A DNA stretch of 64,000 bases from Gracilaria domingensis (lineage: Eukaryota > Rhodophyta > Florideophyceae > Gracilariales > Gracilariaceae). Positions 1 to 12,349 of the stretch are shown here, in pieces (the stretch's first letter is position 1; each line of letters starts with the position of its first letter). Where the stretch lies: positions 16,504-80,503 of the forward strand of contig VCMS01000006.1 of the NCBI GenBank assembly GCA_022539475.1. The letters are read 5' to 3'. Position numbers and translations under genes: made by a program. The notes under the pieces are model-generated. The model was not told the origin of the DNA. It saw only the letters and a program-made list of their open reading frames with translations, and did not search any database.

Positions 1-853
1 CAAAGAACTTTCTCACAACATTCCTCTGCCAACCCTTTAAATGCCTTGCTGTTACAGCAAAGTGACTGTGAATCCTTCACAATATCCAATGGGAACGTAC
101 ACAGTTGGAGAGCCTCACAAAGTACCCCTGGTTCTTCCCCTCCAGCTTGTTTCGTGCAATGTCTCGACAGTCGGTATATAGTGCTGTCGCTGGCAAGTCA
201 CTCCGTACATAAAATCCTCCCTGCGGTTTCGTGCATACATTCTCTCATTCGGTGCTGTTGTGCTTGTAGGCCCAACGCCGCACATATGCGACCAAGCCCT
301 GAGATCTAACAACGCCCTCTATTCTTGAAAAGCAAATGCGTTTCCGCTCTATTCTCAGCTTGTCCACCTATACCCCCTCCTTGTCCTCAGTAGACCTCCC
401 ATTGTCCGCGTGGGATTTAAAAGAAATCCAGTGTTCGATCTGTTACCTGAGGAGCTGGGCGTTCTTCGATAACTTTTTTTGAAGAAGCCAAACCTCGACG
501 CTTAAAATCCACTCGATGAGGCTTGCTAAAGACTTTCAGTCATCTTCAAATATAGGTCTTGTCCACAAGCAATAAGCCTTCCAAAATAAGAACCTCCTCC
601 CGACAGCTCAACCATCTTGTTCACAAAATACAGTACGCGACGGAATCGCTCTTTTAACCACCTCTGCCCATAGCGTCCCATTATCAACCTTCCCCTCTCC
701 TACCGCGCCTTGCGCTTGAGCAAAGCTTCGATCCCTGAGACTGCAGATCGCCAAAACACAGCATGATGTTACTTGCTTAACAGTCTTCGCTCGAGCAAAT
801 GCCTCGGTGCTCCTCCGGAGATGTATCGCTATCCATCCACGGAATTATACCGA
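1..853. other. Intergenic, no gene seen
   Basis: I see no supported gene here. Only short ORFs without recognisable domains occur on either strand. The stretch is the downstream flank of the ParB-like pseudogene, which is transcribed towards the left edge. Confidence 0.5.
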
Positions 854-3487
854 TTAATGCCCATTCACTCCAGCACTGCCACCTTGGTTAGAAACTTGTT
901 CGCAAAACAAATTTCCCAACCGAAACCCCCGAAATTTTCCCCCCCCCCCCCCCCCCTCGTTAAAGGTCCCTTCGTCTGCCTTCTTCAGCCCTAGGAGTAG
1001 AATTTGGGACCTGTCGTCGTCGAAAGGATCCGTGTCGTCTCCTCGCGTCTCAACATTTGGCGCTGAATCAGAGTCCGTGTCGCTGCTGAAGGAGATTTGA
1101 TGAGCTTTGAGGGAAGCTTCTGACCCCTTTCCCCCAAGCTTACGCAGATGATCGATGACGAATGTTTCATCTTGGGGCACCTCGCTTACTTTCACCTTCT
1201 TTTGAGCCCTGGGGTTGTTATCGCTTATCATCTTCCTTCGTCGACGACTTCTTCTGGTGCTCCTTCTCAACCCCGTACCACTTGGCTCCACTAAAATCAC
1301 GTCGCTCACCAATTCCTGAACGTCTTCCTCGGCATTCTTCGCCTTAACAAGTTTAGAACGCGACGGCCCCGAGTATCCGGTTTAGTGACTTGGGTCGTAA
1401 AAGTGATCGCTTTTCCCCCTTCCGCCGTAGCAGACGGCCCCACAGTCGAATTTAAATCCATCCCGATGGACTTCTTCAGCTTTTCACGAGCATAAGCCAT
1501 CCTTCTCGATATCTTTCCGCCCCAAAGCTTCTTTATCGCTGCAGTTTCCAGGCGTGCGGCCTGTGTCGCATGATACTCACGGAGACTGAGTTTCTCAAAC
1601 CTAGTGAATTCAATCTGCATCTCGTATACTTCCTTCAGAGAGAGTCTCTTTCTTTCGATACTTCAACGGCCAGCTCATTTAAAGACCGGCAGCATATAAA
1701 GAAATACTTTCGTATTTCTTCAAAGCGGCCCTTCAGTTTGGACTCTCGTCTCCTCGCAAAATATGCTGCCAGGGTGTCGAGGGTGAAATCGGTTGTGTCC
1801 TCATCCATAGAAAAGAACTCATCACTGGAGATAGATGTAATACCAATTTCATTATACTCCCGACACACATTTTCCAAATGCTTCAGCAATCGAAGACTCT
1901 TGGCCACCTTCAAACCTATCTCCGCAAATCTCGATAGATGCCTGATATGGTACTGAGCTATGATTCCGCATACAATTAAGGCACCCGCAACAGCGGTTCT
2001 TGTCATGTTATTCAACACTTTCTTCTCCTCTTCAACCATCGCGGTTATAAAGGATACAATGGAATGAACCTTGTCGGCGAAGTTCATAAGTCGGGCCTGC
2101 TTCAGTCCATCGTTCAAAGCATTACCCATGCTCAGAAGCTCCCTCGTTTTCATCTTTTGTTCATGCTTTCTTCTCCATAAGGAAACGGTAAGTCCTTTAC
2201 GCAGTTTTCTTATCTTCGCATCCTCCTAACATACTTCCTTGAGTGCAACAATACGATGAGCTCCATCTATGAGGATACAAGTAACTTTCACGCGAATGCC
2301 CTCCACCATCTCCTTCTCGGACTTACCAGTGATCAAAATAGCAACAATCATCGTTCCAAGGGCCTGAAGAAACCCTTTCCTTCGAATCTCCGCCTTCAGA
2401 GCTTCAACATGCTCCCGAACTGTCCCTCTCACAGTTGCGTCCGGGATCTCGATTAGGTCGACGTCGACCTTCACAGACTCGTACTCATAATGGTCCAGGG
2501 TGAACTTGAGCGACGCGAGACTCATATCCACGTCACTCGAAGGTAATTCATCACCTTCGTCGAATAGTTCATTGACGTTTCCAGCCAAGCTCTCCTTCAC
2601 CAAGACAACGTCATCATCATCCACTTCGTCCACATCCACAACTTCCATCCTAGCTCCACTGTGACTCCCAGCCATTGCAATCGCTTCAGCAGTGCTTTTT
2701 CTGGACGACCCAGACTGGACATTCATCGCTGGTTGCTTCCGTAATGCAGAGACGGCACTCTCCGGAGTTGTGGTCAATTGTGCAGTTCCTACCGTTGTAC
2801 AACCCTGGTCTTGCTTAGATGGAGTTTTAAGCACAGGCTGAGGCGCTGGGGGCGGTACTTCCTGCCCCCTTTGTTCTTCTGTTGTTTGCCTGGTGTTTTG
2901 GCCTGGGATACTTAAGGTGGCAAGTGCTTCCCACTCGGTGTACGCGGGGGTTTCGGTGTTTCCGGCATACGCACTCATTTCCATCCTGTCGTGGACGTCG
3001 CGTTGGTATGCCCTGATTTCTTTCTGGGCATCTGCGGCGTGGTGTTCTGGACGGTCTCACCTGAAGCCATAAATTTCAAGTCCCAAGCATAGAAACCCAT
3101 TTTGTTTAAGTCTGCAACGGTCTTCGGAATGGAGTCTTCATCCGTACACTTAAAGGGATACCGGTACGGTGTATGGAGCCCCTTCGATACATCAACTCGC
3201 CATATACCGACTATATCCTCTCCCGGCTTCCCTTTCAGTGTGTGAGGATGCATTTCTCTTCGATACTCTTTGCCGTCGCCAGCAGACTCGATGGCTACCA
3301 CATCAGCCGTGCCAATTGGGACCTTATCCCCTCCATTCCCCGCGATCAGAAGAGTCACTTTGTCCCCCGGTGCGGGTTCCTCTTTCCCCGCATTAGAGCT
3401 CATACTTGTCTCCGGATTCTGTGCTCCCTGACTACTCTCCTTCCCTCCTTCTTTTGTCTTCTTCGCACTTCCAAGATGCGGCGCCAT
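854..3487 (-). pseudogene. ParB/sulfiredoxin-fold protein, broken (transposon-type accessory gene)
   Basis: Reading leftwards from an ATG at 3487, one coding unit of roughly 870 codons can be followed through five open segments (3487-2975, 2984-2226, 2153-1635, 1620-1306, 1312-854). It is broken by frameshifts near 2990, 1625 and 1330 and by an in-frame TAG at 2226-2228; segments two and three share a frame. The centre carries a ParB-like signature: a VDLIEIPDATVRGTV strand, a helix, then LIDGAHRIVAL, matching the DG-x-HR box of ParB/Srx nuclease-like domains. After the TAG the frame continues with the helical part (LLSMGNALN) expected after that box. The tail is basic and then acidic and crosses a 17-18 C homopolymer near 940-957, a likely slippage site. 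ParB-like domains in bacteria and phages are often coupled to DNA methyltransferases, and a methyltransferase relic lies divergently just upstream. The function here is unknown; it is probably carried by a mobile element. Confidence 0.65.
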
Positions 3488-4339
3488 GAGGTTTCAAACT
3501 TTCCGCGGCTTTCGGGAGCGCCTCATCTGCCGGTTCCTTAATCCTCTTGGTTCCATTATATAGCGTCTTTGAATTTAGCTTCGTCAAATACCTATAAAGT
3601 TGAATGCAGAACAAAGCGGTAATCGTATAATGCTCTGATTACGTCAGCAAACGTCGCACCCGCTCGGTTGAACACGGTAAACGCTTCGCTGTCGGTTGAA
3701 GCGTCGCACTGGTTCGTATCGCAGATTTGTAGTGCAGCACGCGGAAATGCTGGCGTGAACATTCGCCATCACTTCGAAAGAGTGGTACAGTGCGGTTACG
3801 GACGGTGTAGAAGGCTTAGATGCATACCAGCAGCATGATCAACCCTCGTTCTCCCCTGGTACCCTCTGTGGTGGCCGGGAATGTGACGTGTTCAGACCCG
3901 GTCTGGACCGCGGTCAACCGAGTTCATGCGGATCGTAGCCATGATCTCGGCTATTGAACTCGGCTGACCGCGCGTCCAGACCGCGGGTTTGAAACACGCG
4001 CATGCCGACCACCTCGCCACTCTGAACGGGGGGTGCGAAAGCAGGTGGGTAGGGTACAACATAGGAGCTGAGTAGAGCTAACCGCAGAGCAAAATTGGTC
4101 TTTTTTAATCCGCAGATGTGTATACGTATCTACACAGAGGCAAGAAGCAATTTAGGGCGGTGAGTAAAACATCCGGTAAAACATCCGTGTGCAGACCCGG
4201 GATCCTCCCGTGATTCATGTCATTTAGACGACACGGATGAGGGACGACGACGGAGCGCATCCTCTTTCTATTGCTCCTGATGGTATTCTTCCACCTCACG
4301 ACTTTGGCGATGTAAGACGACCGAAGGCCTTCTCCGGTG
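3488..4339. other. Divergent intergenic region
   Basis: This separates the leftward ParB-like and rightward methyltransferase relics. Apart from the long inverted repeat at 3870-4013 I see no gene. A shared promoter for both relics is possible but not shown. Confidence 0.4.
3870..4013. repeat. Long imperfect inverted repeat (about 57-bp arms)
   Basis: The left arm (3870-3925) runs from GGTGGCCGG to ACCGAGTTC. The right arm (3956-4013) runs from GAACTCGGC to GCCGACCACC and is its near reverse complement, including a shared GTCTGGACnCGCGGTC block. The 30-nt loop holds no gene. It could be a MITE, an internal end of an element, or a regulatory hairpin between the two divergent relics. Confidence 0.7.
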
Positions 4340-5420
4340 TGGTCAAAGAAAATGGAGCAAACATTCTCTATGGATGAGTGGGTTATGAAGAGTTCAGTGG
4401 AGACTCATGGTACACTGTTCCCTCCGATATAAGTTCCTAGAGGACATGTTCAACTCGTACTCACGGACCCACCTTATGTATATGTTGACAGTGAGGCATT
4501 ATGAGCTTCTCCGTACTATCGAACAGTCGCGGACTGGGAGGAGATTCGTCGTGAGCAAAATCGGAGAATGCATCGGGGCAGGCAACAGTGCTTACGTATC
4601 TTTAGTCGACCCCCACGATGCAATTCTACGTTTTCGCGGCTCGTTCCACCACGTTTGAAGGAACACCACGGACAAGAGAGAACCCAGCACATGCCTACTG
4701 CAACCGGACTATGGAACCGTGCACGTGCGACTCGCTCCCAGAATATGAGAACTACCTACGAGGAGCATTAACAGGTAATGTGTAGGTCGAGGTACCAACT
4801 CCATAAAATTTCAGACTACGCTCACCCGAGCGCTCCAGTACACAGCGGGCTACTCATTCCGATTATCGCATTCCAGGTCCGCGAGTCTGCGATCTGTAAT
4901 GGTTGCACTACGACTCCCGTGATTGGAGGTGAAGACAGCGGTCTTCCAAAATCCTGTTCCAGGTTCGCCCGCGGACACAGAACACGCGAGCCTGCGTAAA
5001 AGAACTCATTAAGCCAGTTCTCAAATCCCGCGGACGTTGTGGTTGATCCCTATATTGGAACATTTTCCGGTGCCTTGGCTTGCATGGACATGGAAGATCC
5101 CCGACGCTTTATTGGATGTGAGAGAGATGAGCAGTGCTTCGCTCATGCGGAACACAATGCTGTAGTGATGTATGCGAGGAAAGTTTGGGGTAACGAGTTC
5201 AACGCAAGAATAACTGTCAGTAATGAGGTCGTTCAGGCCTCGTATTTAGTACAGACAAAGTTCCAAGAAGGGAAGCAAAGAACCTCGCGTATATGGACCG
5301 CAACGAAAGGATTCCCGCCTTACCAATGTTTCCCGTTTCGTATCAATTCCTACATCGCAACTTTTGCAGAGAACCGAGTCTCATCGCGCAGCAGAAGGAG
5401 AAACCGGTGCACGAGTGGCC
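4340..5420 (+). pseudogene. Beta-class DNA methyltransferase (N4-cytosine/N6-adenine type), broken
   Basis: The two diagnostic motifs occur in the order typical of beta-class DNA methyltransferases. At 4442-4504 a frame reads VQLVLTDPPYVYVD, the catalytic D-P-P-Y motif IV. At 5033-5160 another reads VVVDPYIGTFSGAL then RRFIGCERDEQCFAHA, the SAM-binding motif I (usually DPFxGxG; here Y and F replace F and the third glycine). The spacing of about 190 codons fits. Just before motif I, the preceding frame ends in ELIKPVLKSRG, the usual lead-in, one base out of register. In-frame stops at 4430 (TAA) and 4502 (TGA), and several shifts at 4500-5030, show it is dead. Enzymes of this family methylate exocyclic amino groups in DNA and are mainly bacterial or phage-borne. 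This copy sits next to ParB-like and SET-like relics, suggesting a mobile-element gene of bacterial ancestry. Confidence 0.75.
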
Positions 5421-6026
5421 TCTGAATCTCTAAAGCACATTGGAGACGATGGATGTACAGAGTTTGCTCGCCGCTGAAGCAGCAGGTTTATCGTTGTACA
5501 GGAAGAAATTAAATATCAAACAACTCACAAGTGGAGATGGAGTGTTCAGTAGTAGATCATTCTCGGAAGGAGAGGTTGTTGGGTACTTCTATGCGACATT
5601 GGTATATCATGACATAAGCCGACGCAATGCAAAACAGATGAAATACGGAAGCGGAGTGCTCGGTACCACCGTTTCTCGTTTCAATAGGTATTGCAGGGAA
5701 GTGAAGCTGAAAGGGCAGATGTACAGCACGCTTCCTCACTATGATCCGAAATCAATACTGCGACTGCCTGGGTAGTACCCGCTCCTTTCTGTATAGCGGG
5801 CTACATCAATGATGCTTCGTACCGCGATGGGGACGAAGAGAAGGATTTGGCCGAGATGGAGTCTTACCAAGGCAGCTTACCAAACGTTATTATTCGACAG
5901 CCTTCCGAGCATCAAGCTACCACATGGGGTACACTCACAAGCGATAGACTACTGTTGGTGACGGCTACCAGGGATATTCATAAACACGACGACCTGTACG
6001 TAGGCTATGGACCGAGCTATCCATGA
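5404..6026 (+). pseudogene. SET-like domain, probably the C-terminal part of the methyltransferase gene
   Basis: An open segment (to 5775) contains GDGVFSSRSFSEGEVVGYF, the start of a SET fold (a GxGvf, then a GE-vv pattern). After a frameshift near 5772 the other frame continues with GYINDASYRDGDEEKDLAEM and ends in DDLYVGYGPSYP before a TGA at 6024-6026. This resembles the SET post-core with its final tyrosine-bearing strand, although the canonical NHS...P core is not clear. Upstream in the same frame the sequence reads EKPVHEWPLNL, then a TAA, then STLETMDVQ, so the methyltransferase relic and the SET part look like one former reading unit. SET domains normally methylate lysines of proteins. 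Activity is not expected here because the gene is broken. Confidence 0.55.
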
Positions 6027-6589
6027 GAGAGGTATTTGTAACTCTCCCATGCTTTATAATTTGACGTAGTACAAACTGTTGTAGTGTATTTCATAACTAC
6101 TGCGTCATTTATTGAATGCATTCATCATTCCAGTAAACCTATTGTTGCAGGAAACGACAACGTAGCACAAGGACACATTGTCGTGCTAAGCAAAGAGCTA
6201 CTAAGAATACTCCACAGCGGTCAGTGCTACCACCTCAAAACCAACAACTCAGAATTAACACCTTACACCCAGAAGATTGGACCAGGGAATAGAGGACCTT
6301 CATCATGAAGGGACCCGACAGACGGACCTGGCACATAGAACATAGCCAATGAAAAATACGGCCGTGGGAAATGTGGAAAATTGGTATGAATGTCTGCCAC
6401 AGGAATGGACCAGCTCACTCAGGGCTCAAGAACCACTGAAGGTCTCCATCACCTTCTGCAAAGGGTTCACAAGCTTTCCCCCTTCCGCTTTTTCACCCCA
6501 CACTACGAGCAGAACTCCAGAAGCTTCCGTTTCTCCACTTTATAATCCGAACATAATCCCTTCCTTTTCACACGATTCTGAAGCCCAAT
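6027..6589. other. Intergenic, no gene seen
   Basis: Only short unsupported ORFs occur. It precedes the ATG of the 6590 coding unit and may hold its promoter. Confidence 0.4.
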
Positions 6590-9105
6590 ATGGCTTCACA
6601 AAAGCACAGCAACGCGGACGACCGGGAGACGAAGGGATCCCAAACACTCCCGCGATATTGTATTGACGTTGCTAAGCGCAAGAACCCTCCGCCTGCCACG
6701 ACCCGAAGAAGTACTCGACGACGAGCTCCCCGTGTCGGGCTTATTGGAAAGAAATCTAGTTCGAAGTCAGCACTGCGGGCTTCGAAGACAAAACCGAAAC
6801 CGAAGCTGGGTGTTAGTACGACCACAACAGAAGTGACAGAGAGCGAAGTAGTGTTACCACATCACAGCTCAATGGGAGGGCGGGTTACACGACACATGGC
6901 TGCAGAGAAAGTGCCAAAAATAATCGATGATGCGAATGTGGAAGAAAATGGTACAGACAGACGTACGAGAGCGAAAGGAACACGGACAAGAAATTTGAGA
7001 AACAATGTCATCGAAGAAGAGTTGGAGAGACATGAAAAAGCAATCTCACCTGGTAGGACGAGGCGCATTACAAAGGATTCCATTCAACCTCTACGTAGTA
7101 GGTACGAAGAAGAAGCCGATGATATACAGCCCACTGTACGTGCGCCGGCGACATCGCGAAGGGAGATGAAAAACCGGAACGACTCCATTCAAGCCGATCA
7201 TGATAGTGACGAGGAAGAAGTCGATAATATGCAGTCCTCTGTACGTGCACCCGCACCGTCGAGGAAGAATTTCCGGAATGGGAACGATTCCATTCATCCC
7301 GAACGTCGTACGAACGAGGAAGAAGTCTACGAGATAGAGCCTGCTCTTCGTACGGTCGTACCATCGCAGAATAGGTTCAACCAAATGAGATGGAAGGGTT
7401 AGACCTCGATTTCCTTTGCCGAGATGCGTAGGGAACGGACAGAGGTGGGGTCAGACTTACCAAAAGAGACATGGAACGAAAGGGGTCGTAATGTGGCAGG
7501 TCGCCGGAAAATTAAACGTACGCTTCCATCTCGTGCTCTTGCTGGTGTAGACGAAGAAGGTGAAGAAGATGAAAGCCTAACGCCACTCTACGAGCTGTTG
7601 GACAAGATTGGAGACTTGAAAGCGGGTCTCTTTCGAGTAACCGAGGATAATCAAAGTCTGAAGATGACCGTAAGAATAGCACAGAAAAGCGTGACGGAAC
7701 TAGAGCTGAAGGTGAAGGAGCAAGATGTTCTAATACAACCACTTCGAGAGGCACTGAAGCGAGGAGCAACACGGAGGGAGCATGATTCGCACAGAGGAAG
7801 GAAAAGATACGAGATTGATGTGAACGACGCGTATGTAGGGGTAGCGAAGACAGTTTACGAGCCCATACTGGGATACGCGAAAGACGAGACAAGGGAATTG
7901 TGCTTCGAGATGAGTTCACCGGCGAGAAACTGGGAGAATCGAAGTGAGACACTCGGACCTGAGACTGAGTACAGTGTCCTGGTCGTTGATGGGAAAGAGA
8001 TTGTTCCACGCTGTCCAATGGAGGTCGCGATGGAGATGAGAGCGTATACTCCATCGATTCGTGGTACGGGTCATAACTTGCTGATGCAAATCGTGGAGAC
8101 GGAGGTAATGAAACCTCGTTGGGGATCCATCTGGGAGATGAAGATGGAAGAAGACTGCATTAGACAGCTGACCAGCGACATTTGCTTACGGAAGAGGTTG
8201 AAGCAGTCCTTGAGCGATGCGGTGGGGGTTGGAAAACGCCATGCGAAAGAGAAGTTGTTGATGGAGCTAGGGTATGACTTGTTGGTGGAGACAACATCTC
8301 TTCTAGGGAGAGGAGCATATACCTAAACCAAGCGGAGGAACTACGGGAGAAGCTTCTGCCGCTAGATGCAAAAGGGTGTGAGATTCTCTCCACATGGAGA
8401 ACATCCAAAATAGAGAACATATCATTTTCCGGGTTCAAAATGCGTGGCGAACAGAACAAGCCGCAAGACTTGCAGTTTAGAAACGTTCTAAGCCTACAGG
8501 TCTTACGGGAGTTTCTGCGTTACGATGTGAACCAAAAGGATTCGAGAAATGCGGGAGACAAGGACCCAGGGGATGACACAATAGTGCAGTTGGCGCGTCT
8601 AGACGCTTGGATCGCGCCAGTTGTTCGAGCTGCAGAGTTCGAAGGAGGGCTGGGAGGTAAAAGGCAGGTTTTGTTCTCCAACCTTTTAGGAAAATATGTT
8701 GCACAGGCGTTGGAAAGTATACTGATGGCTGCACGAATGAAAATGGAGCAGAAGTTTGGAACGGAGTTCAGGAACGGCTCAATGGCTCAAGATCCACCCA
8801 ATAGAGACCATGACCCTGTAGGAACTGTGGCATACTCGATACCGTCTAAGAAGAAGCTATATCTAGCTGTTCGAGAACATGTATTCATGGAAGATATTAC
8901 AGAACATCTTGGAGCCGTATTGGATTGCTATATTGGGTATTGTGACCCACGGGATCGCGTAAACTCTCCTATAAGAGCAATCGATGAAATCCGAGATAAT
9001 AATGTGACCGATTGTAATCCGAATGTCTCGGAACAAAGTAGGGAACGAGACGGGGGAGGTGTAGACGATGAGCACGAGATGAAAGACGAGGAGGAGAATA
9101 TTTAA
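6590..9105 (+). pseudogene. Unrecognised basic/coiled-coil protein with 35-residue repeats, one stop and one frameshift
   Basis: The gene starts at the ATG at 6590 with a very basic N-terminus and a TTRRSTRRRAPR stretch suggesting nuclear targeting or DNA contact. Residues about 163-268 are three tandem 35-residue repeats, each opening with DSI-x followed by an acidic EEE segment. An in-frame TAG lies at 7400-7402 and the same frame continues (7424-8326) with a heptad-rich segment around LLDKIGDLKAGLF, a probable coiled coil. Around 8300-8325 one shift joins it to a frame that runs open through 8440 (ISFSGFKM) to 9105. Read through, it would be about 835 codons. I do not recognise the family. 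It lies between the methyltransferase/SET relic and the Plavaka transposase, so it is plausibly another accessory gene of the same element. With only one stop and one shift it may be recently dead, or sequencing errors may contribute. Confidence 0.6.
7076..7390 (+). repeat. Three exact-phase 105-bp coding repeats
   Basis: Copies begin at 7076, 7181 and 7286, exactly 105 bp apart. Each encodes a DSI-led unit with an acidic EEE-V-like core and a VRAP/VVPS-like end. The repeats are diverged at DNA level but stay in phase, implying past selection on protein length. Confidence 0.8.
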
Positions 9106-9133
9106 AGTACATGAACAGTTTATATTAAGAACT

Positions 9134-12100
9134 TTACGTAGTACGAGTATGATGAATGTGGGCTCTAGGGTTACGATAGAATCTGTTAATGTAGAAACGA
9201 TGGAATTGCCAGTGCAGGGGAGGGAAAAATAGTCGGGCAGGGTAGTTTTGGCGAATGACGTGTATGGAGTCTTTGATTGAGAAGAACGGGATAAGCCCGA
9301 ACCAAGGAGAGACCATAGAAGAACGAGGTTTCATCCTTGACGTACTTAAATGCACGGTGTGACCATGCTCGTCGTCGGTGGCCCAACGGAGTGATACACA
9401 GCTAAGAGTTTCATCAACGTTTTCCAAGAGCTCTGTCACTTCGAAGAAACGAACGAAAGCGAGCTCCGATTCAGAGTTCTCTGAGCTCTTGTCCCTGACG
9501 CGAAGCGATGAAAATACTTTGCATACCCACGCTGTGGAAAACGTACATTTGGGAGGGAGTGTTCCGTGCACAAGAATCGTGGAGAACGCAGGCAACTTGG
9601 AAGGTACGAAGGAGGTCGTAGCGAAGATGCGTTCACATAGTTGTACATCAGGCTTTCTCAGTCTTATGCATCGAAGGTCCCGATCGTAATCATAGAGAGA
9701 GGGGCAGAACCGCTAAGAACGTATGCAGAATTAACGACAGTGAGTTTGATGTCGTGAGGGTCCTTCAGCTGTTGAATAGTTTCTACACAAAGGGTGCGGA
9801 AGGAGGTGAGAGCGTCGCGAGATATTTGGTTGATGAACTGGAGTGAGGTTGTCGAGAAAAGTTCTGCCAGAGCCGAAGAAGATACATGTGGATGCGATCG
9901 TACTTGTCAGCTGTGATGATGTCAAAGACTGAGAAGAAGTTACCGTCGCGAACCATCGCCGGAAAGCGTTTGATGGAAGGGCTGCGAGAGTTGGAGGACA
10001 AAGAGAAGTGCCTTTTAACCGAAAGGGATTGCAAATAGTCCTGCGATTCTTGAATGGCGTTCACCGTTTTCTTATCAGCAGTAGTTCGCCTTCGAGAAGT
10101 TCGACGATAGTGGTTCTTGAAGAGAAGATGAGCATGTTCGTACACGCATGCATCGCCGAAGTGCAGGCCTCCGTATCGCCGTATGTCTGAAATGATGTGG
10201 TCAAGGAGGTGGAACTTAAGAGTACGAAAGTTGGAGGCTTGGTACGGGCCGAGAGTGGAGACTGTGTGAAACTTGAAGTTCTTGATCATAGGTTCCAACG
10301 CATCTATGCGATGCTCCGTTCATTCTGGAGTTGTATTGTAGCGAAGGACGTTGTTGATGAGGTCAACGTAGGATGTGAACACGGTGGTAATAGGGGCGGA
10401 GAATTCTTCAACACAACAGCGGTCAAAGAAAGCGCCAATGAAAGGGAAGACCACATCAAAGGAATGGTAGTCCTTGGCTTCCAACATACCACTGATGCCG
10501 TCTGTCGTGAAGAAACCGTTGAAAGATTTCCTTTTTCGGATGTGGAGAAGTCGATGTGAAGTCCGGATGCCGGATAGAAGCGCTCAATGTCAGCGAGAAT
10601 GGCGTTGGCATGGCTTAGAATAGAAGTTCGAACGGTTCTGAAAGACCTCGGGTTTCCCTGAGAACCAACAGAAGTGTGAAGCGAATCGGACTTGAGGCGT
10701 TCAATCGAAGCGAGTTTGATGAGTTTGGAGATTCCGAAATGAAAGTTATGAAGTGGCTCGAAGGAGAAGATTGAGTAAGAAGTGAGCAGCTCGGAGACAT
10801 TGAGAATAGGAAATGATTCGAGAAAGGACTTGTAAGTGGATAAGGAGGTGGTTTGGAGTAGTTCAACAGCTTCATTTTTCAGGGTCCTTGCCACTCGAGG
10901 TCTGCGGGAGAGCAGAGCCTGTTGAGCGCCGGCAAGTAGATCTTGGTGTTTCTTTCTCGTTGCAGAGGTGTGGAATACAGTTCGCAGGTTGAGAATGGCT
11001 TGATATACGTTGAGTTGTGAAAGAGGGATAAGGCATCTATGACAGGGCTTGTTTGGTTGTGTGCCGTGGAGGACAGCGAGAATGTCTTTTGCTTCGGGAA
11101 TGTCAGCGCTATAGTTAGCGATAATGGGATGGCACTGACGAAGGACTCCCTTGGCGTCTCTGAAGGGGAAGCCTTTTTTGCATATATCGTACAGAGGTTT
11201 GAGGATAGTTTCCAAGGACTTCTGGACAAGCTCCATGCGCACAACGCGAGTTATGTTCGACGACAAGGGGCCAATTTCCAAAGAGTCGGTGTCAGTGGAG
11301 GAAGAATCGGGGAGAAGGATGTAAAGGAAGTCGGAATGTAGCCGAGGAGAGTGTGGTGGTGTGTGATATATTTTCTGCGGAAAGAGTCCTTGAAGTTGAG
11401 AAACGTGATATAGAGGGGGTATGATGTGACAGAGGAGCTTTTTAGCGTGGTGGAGGACTTATTGGAGTAGATTTGAAGCATGCCGATGAAGGAGTCTATA
11501 CCAGTAGTGGTAAGATTATGCCAGATGACTCCTGGGTTTGGAGAATGTCCGATGTGCTTTTTCAAAGCCGGAATGACGTCATGTCCGAGTTTGGAAGACA
11601 TGGGATGCGCAAATGCGTTGGCTCCTGTGAGAGAGTCGTGGTGAATTGGGTGAAAGAAGTCGTTCTCATGGGATGCTAGCCGAAGTTGTGGTTGAAGGAC
11701 TTTAATGGGGTCCTTGACATAGAGGGTGGCAGCGAACTGACTGTTGTTATCGTGAATGGTGGTGGAGGTGAAGCCGATGGAGCTCACGATATCTTTAAAG
11801 ATTTTGGAGTGTTGTTTGAGACACTCAGAAGCGGAGGTGATGGAGGTTTGGAAAAGAGAGGGGGGAAAGTCGGACTGCCTGAGAATGTTGATAAGCTCGT
11901 CTGCGGAGCGCCTTCCAGGTGTCAGGGCGATGGAGGAAGTGTATGTGACGAGATTGTGAATGTTCTCACTTGAAGCGGGCGGAGAGAAGACATGAACAGA
12001 ACCTACGGAGAGGGACTGAGAATTGAATGGGGGTTATGGTGTAGCTAGATTTGCTGCGTCAGCAGAACGTATGGAGAGAGCGAGCTGCCGTTCTTCATAC

Positions 12101-12349
12101 GGTTCGTCAGCAGCGAGTGCCACATTATCGGAGGGGCGGTTGGAGGGAGAAGAGAGAGGCGGTTTGGTACTGCTGAATCGGCGACGTTTCGTTTGGGGGG
12201 GGGGGGGGGGGTGAAGAGGGAACCGCGGGGGCAGCAGGAGTGAGAAAAGGGTTTGGGTCATGCTGGGGCATGCATCCTTTCTGATGTTGCGCGAGGGAGG
12301 CGATAGAGTCTGTGTGAAAGGCGCAGCGGGGGAAGCAACATATGTACAT
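9134..12349 (-). pseudogene. Plavaka-type (CACTA superfamily) transposase, broken
   Basis: The unit reads leftwards from an ATG at 12349. It opens with a C2HC zinc finger (CCFPRCAFHTDSIASLAQH then C), the N-terminal finger usual in Plavaka transposases. A later frame (11787-11251) carries the DDE core entry ILHN/IWHN-type text, MLQIYSNKSS and YPLYITFLNFKDSFRRKY; Plavaka enzymes normally have Y-S-D-K-T there, so the catalytic D reads N. The next frame (11281-10304) has ADIPEAKDIL with PCHRC, and FEPLHNFHFGISKLI. The frame 10298-9783 has LKFHLLDHI, EHAHLLFKNHYRRTSRR, the conserved K-H...E-H-K..TS block. The last frame ends at 9134 with the C-terminal wing. Four or more frameshifts separate these pieces and a 17-18 G tract lies at about 12195-12212. 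CACTA enzymes excise and insert DNA by a DDE reaction; this copy is dead. Confidence 0.85.
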
